DNA of 64,000 nt from assembly GCA_022497155.1 (NCBI GenBank), contig MU385726.1:124001-188000 (forward strand), in the 5' to 3' direction. A program made the translations under genes and the position numbers. Source of the stretch: Whalleya microplaca. Lineage: Eukaryota > Ascomycota > Sordariomycetes > Xylariales > Xylariaceae. Positions 24,292-37,679 of the stretch are shown here, one piece after another. Position 1 is the first letter of the stretch. Each line of letters opens with the position of its first letter. The notes under the pieces were generated by a model. It was not told the DNA's origin. It searched no databases and saw only the letters and a list, made by a program, of their open reading frames with translations.

Positions 24292-27200
24292 ATGAGAGCC
24301 TTGAACCTTGCTGCCGACCTTGTGTCGGTGGCCATCCTTCTCTCGCCTTTCAAAGGCGTTCGGGCATTGTCTGATGGACCCAACGCGCCCATTCGACGTG
24401 ACAACCTTGACGGCGCAACTCCAGAGGGCGTAGAGTATGATTTCCTTGGAGGAGCTGAGCCCGACCATGGAGCCTACAATTATCCTACTCAATCATATGG
24501 AGGATATGGCCCGCCGCCGCCTCCGCCCTCGGACACCGTGGTATCATCTGTCACTGTTTCTTCCCAGACCAGTCAGTCCGACTTCACCACCACTTCACCC
24601 AGCATCCTTAGTTCCGGTATTACTTCGAGCTCTACCAGTGGCTCAACAGTCTCCCTAGGTACTTAAGTCCATTTTGCAATTCGAAATTACTCTGCTTACT
24701 CGTTTTCAGGATCTTCCGAGTCGAGTCTGGGAGGTCAATCTTCCACGCTCGTCACAGGGTCAACTGTTGTGGCAAGCAGCTCTATCGCAACTACCAGCTC
24801 TTTGCCTACTTCGACCAATTTTCCGACCACTGGCACTCCTTCCGGAGTATCTACGGGAGACACAAGTAGTCTGTTGTCGATCACGTCGGCCACTGATACA
24901 GCTTCATCGGGCGTGGGAACGCAATCTTCGTCTTCACTTCCGGGTGACTTGACTTCTGTGAGTATCCCAACATCTTCTCTAGTTTTCATAGTTACACATA
25001 AGCCTCACTATTACAAAATGATATCCAATGGTAATTTAGCGTGATGAGAAAATTTTACTAATTAACCCCGCCACAGAGCATTCCTGCGAGTGCTTCAGGA
25101 TCGAGTACAAGCAGCAACCCAGGTGGAGGTGCAACTGGACAATCAGGGCCATCAGACACTGGAGGTCTAACCGGTATATCAAGCATCATCAGCATAAGCA
25201 CGGAGGCTGTAACCACGATTCTCGTGACTTCGGGATCTTCGATTACCACAACGATCATTCAGAGTGAAACCATCTTTGGTACCTCTAATACTAGACCTGT
25301 CACAGGAAGTATTCCTATCACCCCCACACCAATCTCTAGCGGTATTTCATCTGGAGCGGGATCTTCGTCCGGACTTTCAAGTTTGACAGGTTCCAACCCA
25401 GCTTCGACCCAGAGTTTGTTGAGTTCCAGTTCAGGACTTATCTCTTCAATTCCTGAAGGGGAGTCGAGCACTCTGTCGGCTACTTCATCGGGTCTCTCGA
25501 GCATCTCTGAAAGTGGAAGCCAGTCAACTACAGCCACAGGCATCTCATCTACAGGCCTCTCAAGCTTGTCTGCCACTACATTGATCAGCTCTGAGAGTAG
25601 CGGTACTTCTACTGCTGTGACCTCGGCAGGTTCCGAATCGGCTACCTCGTCACCATTCCCCCCTTCGGACACCAGCTCGGGCATATTCTCAACTGGCTCT
25701 GATGTCACTCTCTCGTCTCAGACCTTGCCAAGCACTCGCACGGGGCTTTCTTCAGGCGTAACTATTACAACCAGTGGTATCCCACAGACAATTTCTACAA
25801 ATCCTTCAGCCAGTTCAGAGACCTCGAGTTCCGGGACATCCAGTCTCCCGCCCTTTCCTGTATCGAACACGACAACTATTACGGGGCCTACAGGGGAAAC
25901 TGTTACTGTGTCCAGTACATCATCGAGCTATACTATTGCGCCACTTTCATCAAGTAGCAGCACAGCTCAAGCATCTACTACGTCAAACTCGAGTATTGTG
26001 CTTAGCAGCATTCCCGCGTCTGGTAGCCTTACGGGCAGTGGATCAATCTCTCTGTCGACACCGGCAACTATTCCATTCCCAGTCTCAAACAGCAGTAGCA
26101 CTATCATCACTGGAACGCCAGGTCAATCCACTACACTCACCGGGACTTCAGGTACAGTTACGGTGCTTCCACCAACTTCGTCTAGCATCTCAGTGCCATT
26201 TCCCTTGAGCAACTCCACCACAGGCACTGGCCAAGTGACTGCACCGACCGGTCCCTCAAGCGGCATCATCACTGCGAGTTCTTCCGGCACTCAAATTATA
26301 ATCACCATCACATCTGGCATTTTGCCACCTGTCAGCTCAGCTGGATCAAGTTTTGTACCCTTTCCTTTGACAAACTCCTCGGCTACTGTAACCGGTCCTA
26401 CTGGTGGTTCTCTTACGCTTTCCAGCGTGCCGGCGTCTGGTTCGCTTACCACAACCATTCCTAATGAACCATCTGCGTCTGGGATTTCACTGACATCATT
26501 CTTGTCTACCGGTATAAGTGGCACTGCACCGCCAGCTTCTGGAGCATCTTCGTCCGCGCCTCCGTTTCCTGTCACCAACTCCACTACATCTCTTCCTGGA
26601 TCCGCTGGCACGCCTTCTGGAACAGTCTCTGGTTCAATTTCACAGTTTACTTCAACCGGAAGCTCCTTTGTCAGCATTGGACTCAGTAGTTCTCAATTGA
26701 CAGGCTCTCAATCAGCACCGCCCTTTCCGCTGTCCAACTCGACCACTCCGGCTACCGGTCAAACAGGTGTGACTTCAAGCTCTACCTTCGGCACTGGAAT
26801 ACCCTCTTCAACACCCTCACTTACCCTGTCTGCATCGGCAAGTTCAAGCGCTATTACTCTTAGCAGTAGCCAGACCGCACCGTTCCCGTTGCCCAATTCA
26901 ACTATATCCGCTCCTAGCCAGACAGGAGTGTCCGGTTCCATCTCCGGCACAGGGGTATCTACGTTGACCATTCCGAGCGGTACAGCACAGACATTCTCTT
27001 CCACCTACTCTTCGTTGAGTGGTTCTCAAACAGCGCCCTTCCCGTTGTCGAACTCAACATTTACAGTCTCTCAGCCAACAGTCGTATCTTCAATATCTTC
27101 AGTTCCTGCGACTGGGACGCTGAGCTCCGAGGTATCAACGACTGGAGTCCCGATTACCGGTACAGGCTATTCGTCTACTACTACCGGGTCCGAAACAGCC

Positions 27201-29609
27201 CCCTTCCCATTGACTAACTCGACCTCGTCAGTCACGGGTCCCACCGGTATCTCCAACTCAGGCACAGGTGTTCCATCGACCATATCCCCGGGCTTCTCAA
27301 CAACAGTTCTTTTCAACTCGACCGTTGTATCTTCGATTTCTTCTGTTCCTGCGACTGGAACGCTTAGCCTGAGTAGCCCTTCGCCGCCTTTCCCCTTGTC
27401 TAACGTCACGATTTCCACCATCGCGCCTAGCGGGAGTGGCATATCCAGCGGCCCTTGGATCACAGTGAGCTTAACTAGCATTACACCAGGCCTTACCACT
27501 GGAGCTAGCGGCACAAAAAATACACCGAGTTCAGGGGTTTCTAGTCCGTCTGCTCCCTTCCCCATGTCGAATTCCACGACCACCGCAAGTGGTCCTACAG
27601 GACCAACGGGTACGGGAACTGGATCATCTACATCGTTGTACACTGCTCCCACAGATTCTACTGGTCTACCGAATGGCACCTCGACTTTTGTGAGCACAAG
27701 TATTAGTCTGACCAGTGTATCGGCTTCCGGATCTCTCCTAACAGTACCACCATTCCCGTTCTCGAACTCGACCACTATCTCAGGCCCGACGGGACCAATC
27801 AGTGGTTCAACTGGTCAATCAGTGAGCTCGGTTAGTGCAAGTAGCACCGGAGTCAGCCTTTCCACGAACCCATCAGGCGGAACTGGAACTGCACCAGCTA
27901 CGTCGGCGCAGACTTTGACTACGCCTCCATTCCCATTGTCTAACTCAACAACACTGGGGAACCCTACTGCACCGACGAGTGGTACAGGCATCTCAGGTGG
28001 TCAGACTATCACGTTTTCAAGTGTTCCTGGCCTATCGTCTATTACGTCGCAAACGGTCCCTCCATTCCCCATTCCGAATTCGACGGTTTCGACAGGTCCA
28101 ACGGGTCCAACAGCCTCACCTAGTGGCCTCACTAGTCTGCCTGCCACCGGCAGCTTGTCGTTCTCTGGAACTAGTCAAACCCTTGGTACCGGTCAGGTTG
28201 GCTCTTCCACAGGGGTTCCTTTGACTTCTGTTCCATTTCCATTCCCAAATGCGACGATCAGTTCGAGTCCTACCGCAAGTGGCACCGCTGGACAATCAAC
28301 TGCAATTACTTCTCAACAGACGTCACTGATTGCCCCTTCTTTGAGCACCGGCCTTCCGAGTACAGGCTTCTCGTCCTCATCCAGCTCGGTGCCATATCCT
28401 CTGTCGAATAGTACTACAGTGTCTGGAACCGCTACAGGTTCTGTCATCAGCGTCACGCTCACGACCCTCACGACTAGATCAGAAGTAACTTCGGAACCGG
28501 CAAGCCAATCACTGACCGCGACTAGCCTCAATTCTGTACCGTTTCCTCTGTCGAACTCCAGCACTGTTTCTGTACCAACTGGAGCAACAGGGAGTCAGTC
28601 TGTGCTCACGGGCATCTCTACCGTCAGTCTGAGTATCAGCCAAGTGTCGTCTGTATCTGTCTCCATCACTGGTCAGAGCACAGGTAGCTTTTCGGCTGCG
28701 TCCAGCTCTGTTCCGTTCCCCGTCTCCAACTCTACTGGTATTACAGGACCTCCTGGATCCGCTCCTCTTTCATCTACTGCATTCAGCACCGTATCGTCTG
28801 CTGTCAGCACGTTGTCAACTGTACTCAGTGCGTCAATCACTGGATCGAGTGCCTCGCCCGGACAGACCACTCCTCCCCAGCTTACTTCGTCCACGGGCTT
28901 GCAGATCTCCACTTCGACACCGTATCCTCTGTATAATTCGTCTACCTGCACCGATGAGTTTTCCACCACGCAGACCATCGACACGACTTGCACAGAGAGC
29001 GAGACTCCGGTTGTCACCATCGATACCACTTGCACTGAGGAGACACTCACTCAGTCCGGTTCCACGACGACCTTGACATCGAGTTTCGTGGTCACAACGA
29101 GCATCGGAGTTGTCTCTGGAAGTTCCACTCTCATTGACACCACCTGCAATGAGACTTATTCCAGCACCGGAAGTGTCTTAGGTAAGAGCCCTAATCCTAG
29201 AAGAATGATTTTAGTGACGAGAGAACTAACATAATTGGCAGGAAATACGGAGTCATTCAGTGTTCCGACTACCTTCCAGACGTCGACCACATCCACCGTC
29301 TCCGGTCAACTTCTGAACAGCACCACTGTCATCTCTACAGCGTATCCGGGTTCCAGCTCGGTGGCTCACATGCTCCCGACGGAACTCCCTAAGGACAAAT
29401 GGCACACCCACCCTCTCCCTATGCCAACTCACACTCCACTTGCGCCTCGCGATGCAGCGGCGTTCGTCGATGGTTCGGGTGAGGCTGGCGACGCCGATGC
29501 CCCTTCAATTTGGAACCAGTATGTCCAGAAGTTGTTCTCGGGTGGTAGCCGTAGCAAGTGGGTTGCCGCCACCGCCGACGAGGGATCTGAGCAGGAGGAG
29601 AGTACGTAA
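24292..29609 (+). CDS. Giant secreted Ser/Thr-rich repeat glycoprotein (mucin-like)
   Basis: Four exons: 24292-24658, 24710-24957, 25077-29181 and 29242-29609; all phases match, giving 1695 residues. A signal peptide ends near FKGVRA and is followed by an Arg pair (PIRRDN) and a Tyr/Gly/Pro segment. The body is almost entirely Ser, Thr, Gly, Pro and Val. Nineteen cassettes of the type [AV]PFPLSNST occur between about 25848 and 28946, each with an N-glycosylation sequon. A second motif, S-V-PA[ST]G[ST]L, recurs about six times. The only four cysteines I see lie just after the repeats, in STCTDEF and three IDTTC units. The C-terminal 120 residues are less repetitive (PTELPKDKWHTHPLPMPTHT; IWNQYVQKLF) and end acidic, with no GPI signal. 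It is probably a cell-surface or extracellular mucin; adhesion is inference. No catalytic domain is visible. Confidence 0.85.
25848..28946 (+). repeat. 19-copy PFPLSNST protein repeat array
   Basis: Degenerate repeats inside the long third exon, spaced roughly 40-75 codons apart. Each core is P-[FY]-P-x-x-N-x-[ST] and is usually followed within ten residues by GPTG or a similar turn. An earlier PFPPSDTSS near 25655 looks like a degenerate twentieth copy lacking the Asn. DNA identity between copies is low, so the array is old rather than freshly duplicated. Confidence 0.9.
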
Positions 29610-30663
29610 GGTGTTTGTTTCGCTATGTCATAAACTTGTCATAAAGTGCACACCATGCCGATGATCTTGCATAAGGCAATTCTCTGACGGACATATCTCT
29701 GATGACGGATTGTTCGATATTGTAACTCTATACCAAAACGGCGGAAGGAAAGCTACACACGGGTTGCTTTTTGTAAGGATATTAGATACTTGTCAGGACA
29801 CACTCAGAAGGTAATAGGTATAAACATCTTTGCTTTTAGGTACGGTAGTTCCTATAATGACACTTTCTCTTGTTACATACCATTTGAATGGCTTCCATTG
29901 ACATTTGACCGTGATGATGATCTTGTTGATATGAGAGAAGCATACCGTCCTGCTTTAACGCTACTTACTCTATTAAAGTTTCGTAAAGAGTGAACCCAAC
30001 TTCCAAGGTTCAAATAGGTGAAATACATCAAGTTAAAACAAGCCTTTTCGCGTAATAGAGAGCTATTTAGGGAAACAAGAGGCTAAAGGTCCAGTATTTG
30101 TTTAGGCGAGCAGGTCTGAGCACCAGGGAAGACAGGGGGAACGTTAATCTAAACGATGCCGCTAGCGTTCCATCGTCAGATCCCAGAAATGAAGGGATAA
30201 CTCTATTGACGCGTATGATGCGACGAGCACCTGCGCATACGATCATGGACTGACACCGTAGTAGCTAAATTGGCTCCGTTCCCACTAAGATCGCCATCGC
30301 GGTCCTTGACACAATTAATTCGGCACATCGACGAGCCTCGAACTATTCCGTATCGCGGCTCTTCGGCCACGGGAGAAATGGGTCTCTTACTCCACCAATG
30401 CTGCGACTAGATGAACTATCATGTTATATATAGAGACAGAGCATCCTTCGATGCGGGAGGATGATCGTACATAGGTCGTCTACATATTTTGGACTTTGGA
30501 CTTTCTTTCGCTTCGCGCCTGGTGCATTACATTCATTATAGACACATTCATTCGCTTCAATTATAGACTACCTTTACCATCACCTACACACATCCGTTCG
30601 TTCCTCGCATCAGGAAACAGTAAAACTGTAAGAGCAAGAAAGTAAGCAAGTAAAAAAAAAAAA
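29610..30663. other. Intergenic / promoter region of the rhamnogalacturonase gene
   Basis: No gene is supported. CCAAT occurs near 30394-30400 (CTCCACCAATGC), a TATA candidate lies at 30425-30433, and an A-rich leader (13 consecutive A) directly precedes the ATG. Confidence 0.5.
30425..30433 (+). promoter_or_regulatory. TATA box candidate
   Basis: TATATATAG lies about 230 nt upstream of the ATG at 30664 and about 30 nt downstream of a CCAAT element. The spacing is plausible for a gene with a long leader. Confidence 0.4.
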
Positions 30664-32392
30664 ATGGCGACACTCCTCACGAGTCTCCTCTTGGCGGCCG
30701 CGACCTGCGTCCTCCCCGCAACGGCGCAGCTCTCGGGCACAGTGGGGCCGACGACGTCGACGAGTGCGAAGGCGGGCGTCAAGGTGTGCAACATCCTGGA
30801 CTACGGGGGGACGGCGTCGGCGACGACGGACAACGGCGCGGCGATCACGGCGGCGTGGGAGGCGTGCAAGAGCGGCGGCCAGGTGTACATCCCCGCGGGC
30901 GACTACGGGCTGTCCACCTGGGTCACGCTCAAGGGCGGCAAGGGCGTCTCCATCAACCTCGACGGCACCATCTACCGCACCGGCACGGACGGGGGCACCA
31001 TGATTATGGTGCAGAGCACCTCGGACTTCGAGTTCTATAGTTCGACCTCGAAGGGTGCTATTCAGGGGTATGGGTATGAGTTCCATAAGGATGGCAAGTA
31101 TGGCCCGAGGATTTTGCGCCTGCAGAAGGTCACGGATTTCTCGGTCCATGATGTTGCGCTGGTTGATTGTGAGTCTCCCCGAGGGCGTTATTGTGATGTA
31201 GTGACATGAGCTAATATTGGCGAAGCGCCTGCGTTTCATTTGACAGTCGACACTTGTGGAAACGGTGAGATTTATAACACCGTGATCCACGGCGCTGACA
31301 AGGGTGGCCTGGACGGTATTGGGTTGTGGGGAACCAACATCTGGGTTCACGACGTCGAAGTGAGCAACAAGGATGAGTGTGTCACGGTCAAGGTAAAGTT
31401 GATCCTAGGATTCGAAGGCGATCTGCTTCTAACTAGTGCCATATAGGACCCGTCAAGCAATATTCTTGTCGAGCAGGTCCATTGTAACTGGTCAGGCGGT
31501 TGCGCTATGGGATCGTTAGCGTCTGGAATCAGTATGTCAATGATGTTAGGAATCTCGAGAGTTAACTACGGTTGCTAACGATGGTGTAGATATCCACGAT
31601 ATCGAGTACAACAACGTCTACACTCACCATGCTAACCAGATGTATATGATTAAGTCTAACGGCGGAGACGGCACAGTCTCGAACATAGCCCTCAAGAACT
31701 TCATCGGCCACAACAACGCCTACTCGTATGACCTGGACTCAGCATGGAGCAGCATGGACGCGGTCTCCGGCTCCGGTATCCAGTACTCGAACATCACCGT
31801 CAGCGGGTGGCGCGGGACCTGCAGCAACGGCGCCCAGCGCGGTCCCATTAAGATCAACTGCCCCTCGGCGACGCCGTGCAAGGAGCAGGTCGTCGAGGAC
31901 TTCCACATGTGGACGGAGTCCGGGGCCGAGGTGCTGCAGAGCTGCCAGAACGCCTACGGCTCCGGCGCGTGCCTCAACGAGGGCACAGCCTTCACGGCTT
32001 ACACGTCCACGGCGACCCTCACTACCGAGAGCTCGTACTCGTACCAGACCATGGCTGGTGAGATCACGGCTGGGCTCGGTATCTCCGTGTCCATTGCCGT
32101 TCCCTCGATCCCGGGGTCCTTCTTCCCGGGCTTGCAGCCTAAGAGCGCCGTGCTCAACGGTGCGGCGTCGGCTGCTGCCACGGGTTCAGCGTCTGCAACT
32201 GCGACTGCGACTGCTAAGGCATCATCAACATCAGCTGCAAAGGCGTCGACATCAGCGAAGGCCTCATCGTCAGCAAAGGCATCGACATCGGCTAAGGCGT
32301 CAACATCGGCGAAAGCTGCTGCTGTAGTTGAACCTACGCGCACGCGGACTAGGGCTGCGCGTTGTACACGAGCCAGGCGTGCTAAGCAATAG
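30664..32392 (+). CDS. Rhamnogalacturonan hydrolase, GH28 (rhgA/rhgB-like)
   Basis: Four exons: 30664-31168, 31226-31392, 31447-31531 and 31590-32392, in frame, 519 residues. A signal peptide ([18 protein letters not shown]) precedes QLSGTVGP, the mature start I remember for Aspergillus rhamnogalacturonases. The parallel beta-helix blocks [64 protein letters not shown] and [11 protein letters not shown] are all present. The enzyme cleaves the rhamnose-galacturonic acid backbone of rhamnogalacturonan I outside the cell. Two oddities: the position after DGI, Asp in the homologues I remember (DGIDVWG), is Gly201 here (DGIGLWG), and the C-terminus carries a SAKAST-type Ala/Ser/Lys repeat of about 45 residues and then an Arg-rich end. 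The catalytic Asp candidates D198, D218 and E219 are retained. Confidence 0.92.
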
Positions 32393-35929
<3,537 letters not shown>

Positions 35930-37679
35930 ATCTAGACTCTAGACATATTGCGAGACTATGCTACGTTGCGAGGGAAGAGAAAATCCTCATCGGTTGGGAA
36001 TGGGAAGAACTAGATAGATTTGCGAATCCTGCATTTTTCATGTAGAGGATGCATGCCTCTTACATACACACTCCATGGCCTATCTAGAGGCGTAACCTGG
36101 TCTGTCGGGACTACAATGGCGCATAAGAGAGAGGACAAGGGACTTCTTTTTACACTAAGGGACGTACTACCAGTCATGTGTTAACAGACTGAAAGAAAAG
36201 ATAAATGAGATTCCGTCCAGAATGCACTGGTTGGCCCACAGCCATCTCTACCTACCTATACTACCTATGATCTTGCATTGCTTGCGGTTTCGGATCATAA
36301 GGCATGTCCAACTTTACCCAAGCCGCTGGTAAATGTGACGGGGTGAAACGCGAACAAACAGAATTGCAGCTGCAGCGGCTGCATAATGAGCTCAACTCCA
36401 ACCGGCCAAGCGGCCAAGCGGCCAAGTCGAGGGACGAACCAATTCCGGCAGCGTGTTCGAGCGCTTGGGTCGCGAGGGATTGCTTTTCTCAGCGCGTCTA
36501 GCGCCCAGCCTTGTAAGTGCATACAGTACATAAGTAGGTAGGTATCGCGCGACTTCGCTGCGTAACACAGTTGCGGTGAGGGGGCGACGTACCCAATACA
36601 TGTACCTTCTCTTTTTGCCTCTGCCTGAGTTACCTTAGGTTAAGGTATGGATGAATGAATGGATGGATGTGACTGCAGGCGCAGGATGACCTGAGAGAAA
36701 GTGGAAGTGGGAGCGTTGCGGCCCGCATGGGAGGGCGCTGGCGCGCGGGTGATTGGGCGATCGGTGCCACCATGCTGGACAGTGTCTCGGATCTTGCATT
36801 GCACGGTCTATAGGGTACATACCTTATTCTGTAGACGCAGGTATTCAGCTTTTAGGGGTCTGAGGAGACTAGTGAAGAGTATATTCTATTTTTATTGGTA
36901 TACTGTTTAACATATGATCGGACCATTCCTACCTATTATTGTTTGGTTCTATATTAATAATGTCTCTCTTGCCAGTGTAAGTAGGTAGGTATTACGTACG
37001 TACAGCTGTTACCCCATTCGAGAACTCGAGTACACAAAGTAGTTGCCTAGGTATGTATGTTTCATTTTCCACATTCTGTAGCTACATGCAATCCGTGATT
37101 GCTAAAATGCCCGAGTCCAAGATAGCTTAGTCTGTTTTGTATATGCATTGCCTCATAAGTGAATTTCATATCGATACCTTACATGTAAGTTTCGATTGTG
37201 TAAGTACCTATGTAGTTATTAGGAAGGCAGGAAGGCAGGAAGGTAGGACAATAAGTAGTCACAGTGCATTCTCATATTGAGATCTACTGTATTCTTTCTC
37301 CCTTGCCCAAGGCACCCCTGCACTCTCTGGGGTGTTCAAGCATTTCTGTCAAATCACAGGCAGCTGCGTAGCCCTTCCACACCCAACAGCCGCCGATACG
37401 AGTGGGCAGATAGGCAGGTTAGCACGGGTTAGGTGCCTTGCGGGTGCTTCTATCACTTTCTCACACTCTTCATCACTTTTTTGCACAACGCACTCCCCCA
37501 TATGAATTCCCCATTCCGACCACATACACGAACTGCATCAACTCTAGTACAGTAATTGCACCACCCGCCCATTGAGAAGCCGAGAAGCCCTTTCCACACT
37601 TTGCACACTTTCGCCACCACCCGCCTGTCAGCATTTTTAAGTTGCGGTCGGGCCCGTTGGGCTCCCATGGTCCACCAAA
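35930..37679. other. Intergenic region
   Basis: No gene is seen. It carries a GGCCAAGCGGCCAAGCGGCCAA triplication near 36403-36424, a GGATGGATGAATG run near 36645-36668, a triple GGAAGGCA repeat near 37222-37243 and several GTAGGTAGGTAT motifs. Confidence 0.55.
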
